NCBI GenBank assembly: GCA_047623945.1
Contig: JBLHOT010000005.1
Span: 28,783-92,782 of the forward strand
DNA: 64,000 nucleotides
Origin: Arcticibacterium sp047623945
Lineage (GTDB): Bacteria; Bacteroidota; Bacteroidia; Cytophagales; Spirosomataceae
Direction: 5' to 3'
Shown: positions 43,444 through 51,899 of the stretch, in pieces
Layout: every line of letters begins with the position of its first letter
Position numbering within the stretch: position 1 is the stretch's first letter
Notes under the pieces: generated by a model
What the model saw: the letters and a program-made list of their open reading frames with translations, nothing else
Told to the model about the DNA's origin: nothing
Databases searched by the model: none
Program-made: the position numbers and the translations under genes

Positions 43444-44637
43444 TTAAATATGTTTCATATAAGTAGAAAGGTCTTTATCTCCTCTTCCAGACAAACTAAC
43501 CACCACGGTTTCATTCGGTTTAGCTCCTAACTGATCCAATACCGCCAAAGCATGTGAAGACTCTATGGCTGGAATGATGCCCTCTAATTTCGTTAATTGA
43601 AAACCGGCATTCATAGCTTCATCATCAGTAACGGCATAAAATTTAGCTCTTCCAGACTCCCAGAGATGTGCATGAAGCGGCCCTATTCCAGGATAATCCA
43701 ACCCGGCAGAAATAGAATGTGGCTCTACCACTTGGCCATCATATGTTTGCATTAACAAGCTTTTGCTGCCATGAAGAACGCCCTTTTTCCCAAGGAATGT
43801 AGTAGCAGCAGATTTATCAGTACTTACCCCATGACCAGCTGCCTCAGCAGCAATGATTTGAACCGAAGGTTCGTCTAAATAGTGGAAATAAGTACCCGCA
43901 GCGTTAGAGCCGCCACCTACACAAGCCACAAGGTAGTCTGGGTTTTCTGAACCCGTCTTTTCAAACAATTGCTTCCGAATTTCTTCTGAAATGACGGACT
44001 GAAACCTTGCCACCATATCTGGATATGGATGAGGCCCTACTACAGAACCAATTATATAATGGGTATCCACCGGATTGTTAATCCAATGCCTCATGGCTTC
44101 ATTAGTTGCGTCTTTAAGTGTTCTAGACCCACTTTTAGCCGGTCTAACTTCAGCACCTAACATTTTCATACGAGCCACATTAGGGGCCTGTCTTTCTATA
44201 TCCACCTCGCCCATATAGACGATGCATGGTATTCCCATTAAAGCACAGACGGTAGCGGTAGCCACACCATGTTGGCCTGCTCCAGTTTCGGCTACTATTT
44301 TATTTTTACCCAACCTTTTCGCCAGTAAAATCTGACCAATAGTGTTGTTTACTTTGTGAGCACCAGTATGACAGAGATCTTCCCTCTTTAAGTAAATGTT
44401 GGTTTTATATTTTTCAGAAAGACGTTGAGCAAAGTAAAGCGGTGTAGGTCTACCCACATAATCTTTGAGTAAGGCGTCAAATTCCTCTTGAAAATCTGGT
44501 GAGTATATGATGTTTAAGTAGTTTTGACGTAGCTCTTCCACATTAGGATATAGCATTTCTGGGATCCAAGCTCCCCCAAAATTGCCATAATAACCTCTTT
44601 CACTTACTCTAAAAGCTGAATTTTCTATTTGAATCAT
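43444..44637 (-). CDS. trpB: Tryptophan synthase beta chain
   Basis: PLP enzyme that condenses indole with serine to give tryptophan. The PLP-binding Lys is in DLCHTGAHKVNN; the phosphate-binding loop is ACVGGGSNAAG, and AGLDYPGIGP closes the active site. 397 residues, standard TrpB1. 50 bases after trpF, with a CAAAAATA (44657-44664) that reads as a -7 element on the minus strand, so an internal promoter is possible. Confidence 0.95.
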   Translation of the reverse strand: MIQIENSAFRVSERGYYGNFGGAWIPEMLYPNVEELRQNYLNIIYSPDFQEEFDALLKDYVGRPTPLYFAQRLSEKYKTNIYLKREDLCHTGAHKVNNTIGQILLAKRLGKNKIVAETGAGQHGVATATVCALMGIPCIVYMGEVDIERQAPNVARMKMLGAEVRPAKSGSRTLKDATNEAMRHWINNPVDTHYIIGSVVGPHPYPDMVARFQSVISEEIRKQLFEKTGSENPDYLVACVGGGSNAAGTYFHYLDEPSVQIIAAEAAGHGVSTDKSAATTFLGKKGVLHGSKSLLMQTYDGQVVEPHSISAGLDYPGIGPLHAHLWESGRAKFYAVTDDEAMNAGFQLTKLEGIIPAIESSHALAVLDQLGAKPNETVVVSLSGRGDKDLSTYMKHI

Positions 44638-44687
44638 AAACGCTAAATGTATCTCACAAAAATAGCCAATCAGGCTTTAATTTACTT

Positions 44688-45332
44688 TTAGTCCAATGTA
44701 TTTCCTGTCAATTCTTTTTTTAGGATCTTAAGCTTAACCAAATCTTTCAAAGCAGGGCTTTGCTCAAATTTGCTATTGACATCAACGCCCATAAATGCCG
44801 GATGTTTCAACTCCTTTACTATTGATAAACTTTCTAAATCAACACCTCCTGCCAATAAAAAAGGAACATCATGTTTATACTGATTTAGCAATGTCCAATC
44901 AAACTTCTTTCCATGCCCTCCGTACCCATTAGGTGCTTTGGTATCAAAAAGAAAATAATCACAGACTTCCAAGAAGGGAGTAATTTCTGCAAAATCAAAA
45001 CTTTCATCTATCGCAAAAGCCTTCATGACTTTTAAACCATCGGTTCTGAGATTTTGACAAAACGCAGGCGACTCTTCTCCATGAAGTTGCAGCATTTGCA
45101 AACCATAATCCACCACTTTTAACAGAATGTATGACTCCTCCGCATTCACGAAAACACCCACTTTTTGAGTAGGCCCTGAAAAGCTAGCCAATAGGCTTTT
45201 ATCTAAAACAGGGTCTGCATAACGTTTTGATTTATCATAAAAAATGAAGCCCATATAGTCTGGCTCTAAGGCCAAAACCTCTTTGATGTTCTGGTTCTCA
45301 CGCATTCCACAGACTTTCCATTTCAAGCTCAT
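44688..45332 (-). CDS. trpF: Phosphoribosylanthranilate isomerase
   Basis: Third step of the tryptophan branch (Amadori rearrangement). 214-residue TIM barrel: the catalytic Cys is in the N-terminal KVCGMRENQN, and the Asp in FLFDTKAPNGYGGHGKKFDW. LLAGGVDLESL and MGVDVNSKFE bind phosphate. Overlaps the trpC stop by four bases. Confidence 0.92.
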   Translation of the reverse strand: MSLKWKVCGMRENQNIKEVLALEPDYMGFIFYDKSKRYADPVLDKSLLASFSGPTQKVGVFVNAEESYILLKVVDYGLQMLQLHGEESPAFCQNLRTDGLKVMKAFAIDESFDFAEITPFLEVCDYFLFDTKAPNGYGGHGKKFDWTLLNQYKHDVPFLLAGGVDLESLSIVKELKHPAFMGVDVNSKFEQSPALKDLVKLKILKKELTGNTLD

Positions 45333-46129
45333 GATAAAGCATTTATGGAGGTTATAAAATCTTTCAATGACTCTCCCGGTTTCTCTGTTTTCATGAAAGT
45401 CTCCCCAATTAAAAAACCCTGATATCCAGATTTCTTTAATGTATGAATGGTACTTGCTGCTGAAATACAGCTTTCAGATATTTTAACCATATCTGCCGGA
45501 AATTTTCCTGCCAAATTTAAGGATGCATTGATATTGCTTTCGCTGAAGTTTTTTAGATTTCTATTATTGACTCCTATCACATCAATATGCCGTAATGGGC
45601 TCTTCAAAATTTCTTCCTCATTATGTACTTCCAATAGTACTTCTAAGCCCAATTCATGGGCTTTGTCACTCAATGACTTTATCTCTTCTGAGCTTAGGCA
45701 GGCGGCTATCAATAAAATAACATCTGCCCCCCAAGCCTTTGCTTGATAAACTTGGTAGCTATCTACCATGAAGTCCTTTCTAAGTAATGGCGTATTTGGG
45801 TTTGCTGCTCTGGCAGCCAATAAATCTGTCTTGCTACCGCCAAAAAAATAATTATCAGTCAAAACACTCATGCCCGCAGCACCCGCGGCAGTGTAGCCCG
45901 AAGTAATTTCAGAGACATCTGCACCTTCTTTAATAAAACCTTTTGAAGGCGATTTTCTTTTAAACTCTGCAATGATTCCGGAGGAGCCTTCTCTAGTTAA
46001 TGAGGCCCTTAGGGATAAACCATCTCTTTTAAAATATTCCGAACGCATTAAATTCTCAACCGAAACTTGTTTTTTTTCAGTAACAAGCTCTGCCCTTTTA
46101 TGCTCTATGATGGTATCTAGAATAGTCAT
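45329..46129 (-). CDS. trpC: Indole-3-glycerol phosphate synthase
   Basis: Closes the indole ring from carboxyphenylamino-deoxyribulose phosphate. 266 residues from ATG 46129; a longer reading frame (to 46159) adds ten residues unlike the family. Motifs: IIAEFKRKSPSKG (catalytic Lys), VLTDNYFFGGSKTDL, LLRKDFMVDSYQVYQ, GVNNRNLKNF and ISESCI. First trp gene here; trpE, trpG and trpD are not in the window. Confidence 0.93.
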   Translation of the reverse strand: MTILDTIIEHKRAELVTEKKQVSVENLMRSEYFKRDGLSLRASLTREGSSGIIAEFKRKSPSKGFIKEGADVSEITSGYTAAGAAGMSVLTDNYFFGGSKTDLLAARAANPNTPLLRKDFMVDSYQVYQAKAWGADVILLIAACLSSEEIKSLSDKAHELGLEVLLEVHNEEEILKSPLRHIDVIGVNNRNLKNFSESNINASLNLAGKFPADMVKISESCISAASTIHTLKKSGYQGFLIGETFMKTEKPGESLKDFITSINALS

Positions 46130-46205
46130 GATTAATCGTCTTCCTAATTGAAGCTGCAAAAATGCTTGTTTTAGAGCATTTTTGCTACTTGTACAACGTC
46201 AAAAC

Positions 46206-46239
46206 AAAAAAAGGCGACCAGATATTCCATCTAATCGCC
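46206..46239 (-). terminator. Terminator after the DUF2911 gene
   Basis: Arms 46239-46229 and 46223-46213 form an 11-base stem with two mismatches; a T-run (complement of 46212-46205) follows on the minus strand. It separates the DUF2911 gene from trpC. Confidence 0.75.
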
Positions 46240-46259
46240 CTTTCTCAATTATAAATAGC

Positions 46260-47360
46260 TTACATATTAACTCCTAACTCCTTAAGTAATTTTAGAGAGT
46301 TGGCTTTCACAGCCGGAGCGGGGTTTAAAGTTAGAGACTTCTTCAATGCCTTAATAGCATTTTGCTTATCATCTGCTAGCTTGTGACCTTCACCCAAACT
46401 ATCATAAGCATTAGCATCTTCAGGATTATTCTTCACGTTCAACTCAAAAGCGGCAATGGCTTTTTTGAAATTTTTCTGGCCTAAAAGCTGATAGCCAAGA
46501 GTATTTAATTGGTTGGTATTTGCCAATGCCATTGATTCATCAATCAATGCATCTGCTTCAGCAGTTCTACCCATCGCATTGAGGATCGTTCCTTTCGTGC
46601 CCAGGTTTTGAAATGTTTTTTGACTGAAAAACTGACCTGTAATGGCCGCATCTATCCACTTTAAAGCTTGCTCATGTTTACCCGCACCTAAGGCATATCC
46701 AGCGGCTTGTTCCCAACTTTCCCTTGAAAAACCGGTACTACCTGTTAATTCATTTTCGATTTTCTCCATGACTAAGTCAGACGAAGCCACGGTTATAATC
46801 ATAGGAATACTCTTCTTCTCCCACATTAAAGCTAACGTGGTGCCATCAGCACTTGTTTCTGTAAATTCGAAGGTCAATAGTTCATAATGTGCAGCGTCCA
46901 CCATTTTCACATCTACAGTCAAAACATCCTTACTCTTATCATAGAAGTAACTACCCCAAGAGGATGTGGCTCTATTAAAAATGACAGTGACATCACCGGA
47001 CGCCTTTGGAATCATGTGTAAGCTATACGTTCCAGCTGCTAAGACTTTACCTTCTATTTTGGCGTCATTTGGCAGCGTAATCACCGTATTCTCATTGGCT
47101 CCAGCTCTCCAAGGCATTTCTTTGGCTGTTCCGAAATTATTGGCTGACAAGCCATAAGGCACTATCTCTCCCCATATTTCTCTTCCGTTTACTTTTGGTC
47201 TCGAATATGTCACGCTAATGTCTGAAATACCGACTCGTTGAGTAACAGTCGCCATCTGACTGGTCTGAGGCAGAAAGCCTAACTGAGCCTGCGTGTCTGT
47301 GGTAACCAGTAGAGTAACAAGGATGAGAAGACGGAATAATTGGGGTAATCTGTTTTTCAT
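46260..47360 (-). CDS. DUF2911 and TPR domain secreted protein
   Basis: 366 residues from ATG 47360, which begins a signal peptide (ending TDTQAQ). An upstream in-frame codon at 47399 is not favoured. Residues about 25-185 match DUF2911 (VTYSRPKVNGREIWGEIVPYG, WRAGANENTVITLP, GTYSLHMIP, WGSYFYD), a beta domain common in Bacteroidota. The C-terminal half has TPR units (KAIAAFELNVKNNPEDANAYDSLG-type). Function unknown; probably periplasmic. Confidence 0.82.
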   Translation of the reverse strand: MKNRLPQLFRLLILVTLLVTTDTQAQLGFLPQTSQMATVTQRVGISDISVTYSRPKVNGREIWGEIVPYGLSANNFGTAKEMPWRAGANENTVITLPNDAKIEGKVLAAGTYSLHMIPKASGDVTVIFNRATSSWGSYFYDKSKDVLTVDVKMVDAAHYELLTFEFTETSADGTTLALMWEKKSIPMIITVASSDLVMEKIENELTGSTGFSRESWEQAAGYALGAGKHEQALKWIDAAITGQFFSQKTFQNLGTKGTILNAMGRTAEADALIDESMALANTNQLNTLGYQLLGQKNFKKAIAAFELNVKNNPEDANAYDSLGEGHKLADDKQNAIKALKKSLTLNPAPAVKANSLKLLKELGVNM

Positions 47361-47524
47361 TTTTAAATTATTTAAGGTTAATATTTGAGCAAAAGACATT
47401 AGAATATTTTTGAGGTTGCTTCAATTCTTGCCCGCCAATAAATTAGTGCGAAGCCTACAGAAGACTCCTTTGTATCAATATTACCGTTCTTTTCTACTAT
47501 ATTGATTACTTAAACGCGAACCTT

Positions 47525-47989
47525 ATGAAAAAAACATGTGCCTTTTTCGTAGCCCTTTTGCTTTTAGGAGCTTGTACCACTAAGCCAACTACGAGTAACA
47601 ATACCACTAGAGAGAAAGCTGACCTCGTAGATGATGGCTTTACCACTAAGAATTCGCGTTCAAACGCAAGTTCGGCAAAATCTGTCGAGACTGAAAATGA
47701 TGACATAACACTTGAAAGCTATCTGAGAAGGGTTCCTGGAGTAAATATCAGTGGAACGGGGTATAACGCACGAGCGACTATCAGAGGGGTTAAAACTATG
47801 TATGGGGCAAAAGATGCACTTTTCGTTGTTGATGGTGTGCCATTGAGTGGAGGACTCGGACAGGTCGCTGGTTTAGTCCAAGTAAGGGATATTGACCGCT
47901 TAACAGTCCTTAAGGATGGTTCTTCTACGGCCATATATGGTGCCAGAGGAGGTTCAGGTGTGATAGTCATCAAAACTAAAAAGAAATAA
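47525..47989 (+). CDS. Stand-alone TonB-dependent receptor plug domain lipoprotein
   Basis: 154 residues. A lipoprotein signal (CAFFVALLLLGACTT, Cys near 17) and a low-complexity linker precede a single plug domain. That domain reads YLRRVPGVNISGTGYNARATIRG, FVVDGVPLSGG, IDRLTVLKDGSSTAIYGARG and GVIVIKTKKK. The 22-strand barrel that normally follows is absent, yet the frame ends cleanly in KTKKK, so it is not a truncated receptor by accident. It may bind to, or compete in, SusCD-type complexes. Confidence 0.75.
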   Translation: MKKTCAFFVALLLLGACTTKPTTSNNTTREKADLVDDGFTTKNSRSNASSAKSVETENDDITLESYLRRVPGVNISGTGYNARATIRGVKTMYGAKDALFVVDGVPLSGGLGQVAGLVQVRDIDRLTVLKDGSSTAIYGARGGSGVIVIKTKKK

Positions 47990-48088
47990 TATTGTTATCC
48001 ATACAGCTTTCAGCCTAATTGCGTGACCATTAAGAAGAATTTGGTCTCATTATTGTATTCTATGTTCTAATATCAATTTCCTAATAGT

Positions 48089-48892
48089 ATGACTTTAAAA
48101 AACACGTTGTATCTGGCTCTCGGAATAGCCTCCGTAGGTATGCTCTCTTGTAACTCAAACGGCGGAAACCAATCTCCAGAAACAATGGGCTCAGTAGCCG
48201 CAGTAGCTTCTACCTCAAATTATCAACCAAAAACGGTGGTTCATCCACCTACAAAGCTTGGCAATTTGATGAATCTAACTACACCGACATCGGGCAATTT
48301 TCAAGCCTCTGCGGCGGGTTATAACCCGGCTCATGGGCAACCAGGACACAATTGTGATTTGGCAGTGGGTGCTCCTTTAGGTGGATCTAGTGCTTCGCAG
48401 GCACTTACTGGCCCTCTTACACAAACTTCCAGCCCTAATTTCAAGGTTGGTGCAAATACAAAACTAAACCCAGCACACGGACAACCAGGACATGACTGTG
48501 CTGTAGCTGTAGGTGCTCCGCTTCCTAGTAATGGAGCCGCCGGAACGCCTATTCCACCAATGCCAACCACTTCTCCTAATTTTAAGGCGAGTAACGCAAA
48601 GCTGAATCCCGCTCATGGACAACCGGGGCATGACTGTGCTGTAGCTGTCGGTGACGCACTTCCTAGTGCTGGTCTTAGCAAGGCTGCATCAACACCCGTT
48701 CCGTCAGGACTGGGCAGTTTAGTGGAGTCTGTGCCAGCTGGTATAGCTGCACCAAGTTTAACGGTTCCCGCAACAGGGACACCAAACTTTAAGGTAAATA
48801 CAACGGGTACAACTGGTGCAAAAATAAACCCAGCACATGGCCAACCGGGACATGACTGTGCTGTGGCCGTAGGTGCTCCACTTCCAGGATAA
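48089..48892 (+). CDS. Lipoprotein with four NPAHGQPGHxC repeats
   Basis: 267 residues. A lipoprotein signal ends in VGMLSC (Cys21). The rest is low-complexity, rich in Pro, Ala, Gly, Ser and Thr, with four copies of a conserved unit: (P)NFKx..KLNPAHGQPGHDCAV-AVGAPLP-type. The motifs start at residues 79, 127, 173 and 247. Each copy carries two His and one Cys in HGQPGHxC, a spacing that could bind a metal or haem. The motif is seen at the C-terminus of many flavobacterial and related envelope proteins but has no known role that I can name. It follows the lone TonB plug gene by 99 bases. Confidence 0.7.
   Translation: MTLKNTLYLALGIASVGMLSCNSNGGNQSPETMGSVAAVASTSNYQPKTVVHPPTKLGNLMNLTTPTSGNFQASAAGYNPAHGQPGHNCDLAVGAPLGGSSASQALTGPLTQTSSPNFKVGANTKLNPAHGQPGHDCAVAVGAPLPSNGAAGTPIPPMPTTSPNFKASNAKLNPAHGQPGHDCAVAVGDALPSAGLSKAASTPVPSGLGSLVESVPAGIAAPSLTVPATGTPNFKVNTTGTTGAKINPAHGQPGHDCAVAVGAPLPG
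48323..48883 (+). repeat. Four coding repeats of the NPAHGQPGHxC unit
   Basis: Copies at 48323-48379, 48467-48523, 48605-48661 and 48827-48883 (57 bases each for the 19-residue core). Spacing is 144, 138 and 222 bases. The peptide core is nearly identical between copies 2, 3 and 4, while the codons and linkers differ, so the repeats are kept by selection on protein and are not a recent DNA duplication. Confidence 0.8.
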
Positions 48893-48917
48893 GATTTAGA
48901 ATTTAGTTATTATATGG

Positions 48918-48950
48918 AATCCCTTTCGTTAGTTCGAAAGGGATTTTTGT
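48918..48950 (+). terminator. Terminator after the repeat lipoprotein gene
   Basis: Eleven-base perfect arms (48918-48928, 48935-48945), six-base loop, then T-rich tail. Confidence 0.85.
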
Positions 48951-49151
48951 TTTTGGCATGATCCGAACATAGTCTTCTAGACGTTAAAGGGATGTTTACA
49001 GGCCCGCAGGCCTGCTTTATGCCAAACTTATTATCGATATACATCTCTGCATAATTAACACCCCTATTGAGCCAAAAGGTCTTGCAAATCAACGTTCAAT
49101 TGCGGTGTACTTGTTTAGCATATATTCTTTTCAAAACAACCTTTTATCCAC
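48951..49151. other. Spacer between two terminators
   Basis: No gene supported. It holds a GC-rich hairpin (CAGGCC-CGCA-GGCCTG, 48999-49014) and nothing else I can name. Together with the flanking terminators it fills the convergent gap from 48893 to 49207. Confidence 0.4.
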
Positions 49152-49183
49152 AAAAAAAACCTCCTCAATTTCTTGAGAAGGTT
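49152..49183 (-). terminator. Terminator after rpsG
   Basis: On the minus strand, arms 49183-49173 and 49168-49158 (one mismatch) with a run of eight T at 49159-49152. It ends the rpsL-rpsG unit directly, with no fusA downstream. Confidence 0.85.
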
Positions 49184-49207
49184 TTCATATAGACTTGCTT
49201 AAAGCTA

Positions 49208-49678
49208 TTATCTCATTCTAAAGTGAGAGAATGCTTTGTTTGCGTCTGCCATTCTGTGCACATCGTCTTTTTTCTTAACGGCTGCACCTTCACCTTTAGA
49301 AGCGGCGATAATTTCACCAGCTAAACGCTCTGTGATGGTTTTTTCACCACGCTTACGTGCATAGCTAATAAGCCATTTCATACCTAAAGACTGACGTCTT
49401 TCAGCACGAACTTCGATAGGCACCTGAAAAGTAGCACCACCTACACGACGGCTTTTTACTTCTACAGATGGCGAAACATTATTTAATGCTTTTTTCCATG
49501 CTTCAAGACCATTTTCCTCGGTTTTTTTCTCAACCAATTCTAAGGCACCGTAAAAAATGCTATATGACAAGCTTTTTTTACCTTGAATCATCAAATTGTT
49601 TACAAATTTGGTCACGATAGCATCTCTGAATTTTGGATCAGGTAATACGTAACGTTTCGGCGGTTTTCTTTTTCTCAT
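49208..49678 (-). CDS. rpsG: 30S ribosomal protein S7
   Basis: 156 residues, full length. It nucleates assembly of the 30S head and contacts tRNA in the E site. Family marks: the basic start RKRKPPKRYVLPDPKF, then ALNNVSPSVEVKSRRVGGATFQVP and the C-terminal HRMADANKAFSHFRM. Last gene before a terminator, 122 bases after rpsL. In most bacteria fusA would follow; here it lies divergent more than 2 kb away. Confidence 0.96.
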   Translation of the reverse strand: MRKRKPPKRYVLPDPKFRDAIVTKFVNNLMIQGKKSLSYSIFYGALELVEKKTEENGLEAWKKALNNVSPSVEVKSRRVGGATFQVPIEVRAERRQSLGMKWLISYARKRGEKTITERLAGEIIAASKGEGAAVKKKDDVHRMADANKAFSHFRMR

Positions 49679-49800
49679 TTCTCTGTTTTTTTAATGAGGT
49701 TTCGTTTTTTAAAAAACTAATTCACATTGCACATTTTGTGCAACATTACTTCCCTGTTTATAATTATTGGTATTGCTACCCTAATTTAAAACAATGGGGA

Positions 49801-50184
49801 CTACTTTTTAGGAGCTTTTGGTCTCTTAGTACCATACTTAGAACGACCTTGCATACGACTCGCTACTCCTGCGGTATCCAATGCTCCACGAACGATGTGA
49901 TAACGTACACCAGGAAGATCCTTAATTCTACCACCTCTTATCAATACGATAGAGTGCTCTTGTAGATTATGACCTTCACCCGGAATGTATGCGTTCACTT
50001 CCTTTTGGTTTGTAAGTCTCACACGAGCTACTTTTCTAAGGGCCGAATTCGGCTTCTTTGGAGTAGTTGTGTAAACACGAGTACAAACGCCACGACGCTG
50101 TGGGCAAGAATCCAATGCAGGAGATTTTGACTTATGCTTAAGCTGCTCTCTTCCTTTTCTTACTAACTGTGATATAGTAGGCAT
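49801..50184 (-). CDS. rpsL: 30S ribosomal protein S12
   Basis: 127 residues from ATG 50184 (MPTISQLVRKGR is the normal start; the open frame runs on upstream to 50277 through the promoter and leader). It is part of the decoding centre. The TTPKKPNSALRKVARVRL loop has the usual Lys linked to streptomycin sensitivity, and PGVRYHIVRGALD the second such loop. C-terminal basic tail SKYGTKRPKAPKK. Confidence 0.96.
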   Translation of the reverse strand: MPTISQLVRKGREQLKHKSKSPALDSCPQRRGVCTRVYTTTPKKPNSALRKVARVRLTNQKEVNAYIPGEGHNLQEHSIVLIRGGRIKDLPGVRYHIVRGALDTAGVASRMQGRSKYGTKRPKAPKK

Positions 50185-50234
50185 TGCAAAAATTAAAAAT
50201 GTTATAAAATATATTGTCCCTGAAAAAGGGAGTG

Positions 50235-50242
50235 CAAAAGTA
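50235..50242 (-). promoter_or_regulatory. -7 element of the rpsL promoter
   Basis: TACTTTTG on the minus strand, identical to the sdh and fusA elements, about 50 bases before the rpsL start codon. A good -33 element is not seen, so the call rests on this element and its position. Confidence 0.4.
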
Positions 50243-50315
50243 CGTATTATTATTTTAAAATCTAAACCCTGTTTCATAAATGTGGTGGCTATCTAAAAGA
50301 CTCCTGATAAACCTA

Positions 50316-51293
50316 TTAATTCTCGTCTTTAGTAACCCTTTTGATAGACGCTACAATCTCCTCCTCAAAACCTAGCACGGTTTCATAAACGAAGCGACAG
50401 CGGTATGGAGAATCAAACTCCTCAGAGACTTCCAGATACATTTTATTTGTTAAGCCTCCGTTTTGATCATTTGGCTTTTCAATGATTCTGACTGGCTGAT
50501 TAGATTTAGTTTTGAAATATTGTGGATGTGTTAAGTAGCCCAAAGGGGTGCAGTCATAAGGAATGAAGCCATCACTTCCATAAAAACCAATATTTCGCTT
50601 TGACCAAGGTCTAAGCGTTTGATACAGCCACTTATTCTTTTCGTTGCCCTTTTTTAAAAAGGCATAGTCCGTTTCTCCTAGAAAAAGGCTCTTACTACTT
50701 TCAAATCCCGCCAAAACTACTTTGACCCCGCTTTCTAGAACAACCTTAAAAGCAGCTACATCCATTTCGAAATTATAATCGGGCATGGTGGTCTTGCCTA
50801 AACCCGCTACAAATTTGACATTCGGGCTTCTGCCGGCACAAAAAATAATTTCATCAATATTAGAAGCTAATTCAGGATAGTTATTTAGTAGAATGGCCAC
50901 ATTGGTAGCAGGACCTAAGGCCAAAATGGAGAGGGTCTCCTTCTCTAGAGCTTTCGCCATTGCCCGTGTTGCTTCATTTTCAAACTCTAGATTGCCGCAG
51001 GTATCGGCACCCTTATATAAGGTATGATTTTCATCGGCCGCATACCATTTCAGAAGCTTGTCGCTTATTACATAGCCGTAATCCACATAGGTAATTAGAC
51101 TAATGCCTTTAATGTCTAATTTGTCTTGATTTTCAATAGCCATCAAAAGGGCTATGCCATCGTCTATTTCATTGGCGGCAACTCCATTAGGGTTGCCCAT
51201 CATAATGTCTGTATCTATCCAGACATTTTTCTTCTGAGCGAAACCAAAGTTTTGAAACAAAAAAACAAGTAGAATCAGTAAAGCCCCTTTCAT
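50316..51293 (-). CDS. Secreted nucleoside hydrolase
   Basis: 325 residues of the inosine-uridine nucleoside hydrolase family, which splits nucleosides into base and ribose. The Ca2+-binding Asp cluster is VWIDTDIMMG..NEIDDGIALL near 25-50. ILALGPATNVAILL and MPDYNFEMDVAAFKVVL are the middle and distal motifs. A signal peptide of about 19 residues (ending FGFAQ) suggests periplasmic use. It begins on the base after the DUF3467 gene's stop and lies before rpsL, an odd guest among ribosomal genes. Confidence 0.85.
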   Translation of the reverse strand: MKGALLILLVFLFQNFGFAQKKNVWIDTDIMMGNPNGVAANEIDDGIALLMAIENQDKLDIKGISLITYVDYGYVISDKLLKWYAADENHTLYKGADTCGNLEFENEATRAMAKALEKETLSILALGPATNVAILLNNYPELASNIDEIIFCAGRSPNVKFVAGLGKTTMPDYNFEMDVAAFKVVLESGVKVVLAGFESSKSLFLGETDYAFLKKGNEKNKWLYQTLRPWSKRNIGFYGSDGFIPYDCTPLGYLTHPQYFKTKSNQPVRIIEKPNDQNGGLTNKMYLEVSEEFDSPYRCRFVYETVLGFEEEIVASIKRVTKDEN

Positions 51294-51614
51294 TTAAGCT
51301 TCACCAACAGGCCCACCAAAATTCATTGGAAAGGGAATCGCATCTGTATTCTCTCTAATTTCGCCAAAGTTATTTTCATACTTCTCAATGTTATCTTGAA
51401 GTGCCTGCAATAGCCTTTGAGCATGCTCAGGAGTTAAAATTATCCTTGATTTTACTTTTGCTTTAGGCACGCCAGGCATTAACCGAATGAAGTCAATAAC
51501 AAACTCAGAATTTGAGTGGGCTATCATCGCCAAGTTGGCATAAACCCCTTCAGCCATTTCATCAGAAAGCTCAATATTGATTTGTTGGTCTTTCTTTTTT
51601 ATTTCTTCTGCCAT
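51294..51614 (-). CDS. DUF3467 protein
   Basis: 106 residues. INIELSDEMAEGVYANLAMIAHSNSEFVIDF and the tail RIILTPEHAQRLLQALQDNI-type are the DUF3467 pattern. Function unknown; in many Bacteroidota it lies just after rpoC and before rpsL. Here rpoC is missing upstream; fusA, divergent, takes that side. Confidence 0.82.
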   Translation of the reverse strand: MAEEIKKKDQQINIELSDEMAEGVYANLAMIAHSNSEFVIDFIRLMPGVPKAKVKSRIILTPEHAQRLLQALQDNIEKYENNFGEIRENTDAIPFPMNFGGPVGEA

Positions 51615-51770
51615 TATTTCTGCTAATTAATTTGGTAATTATTATTTCAAACTTAGTGAATGTTTTCATCCTCCCGTAAAACTCCATCTATAAATTATTT
51701 TAAGGCCTTTTAATTTATAAAATAAAAGACCTGCTCGTCCTTGCAATTTTATACTTCCAACGATAGTTCT

Positions 51771-51797
51771 TTTGTCACATTTTATTGTTTACTTTTG
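51771..51797 (+). promoter_or_regulatory. Probable fusA promoter
   Basis: TACTTTTG at 51790-51797 is a perfect -7 element; TTTG at 51771-51774 is 15 bases upstream, closer than usual. The start near 51804 would leave a leader of about 95 bases before fusA. Confidence 0.45.
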
Positions 51798-51899
51798 CAC
51801 CCCGAAAACAAAAACGTGACTTTGTGTTTTATGTTTGTCATAAACACGTTGATAGTCAATGATTTAAGTTGATTTAGAAATTAGTTAAACATCGAATAA

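Noticed and set aside
50185..50277. N-terminal extension of rpsL
   Set aside because: S12 begins MPTISQ in all bacteria; the extension reads through the -7 promoter element and leader.
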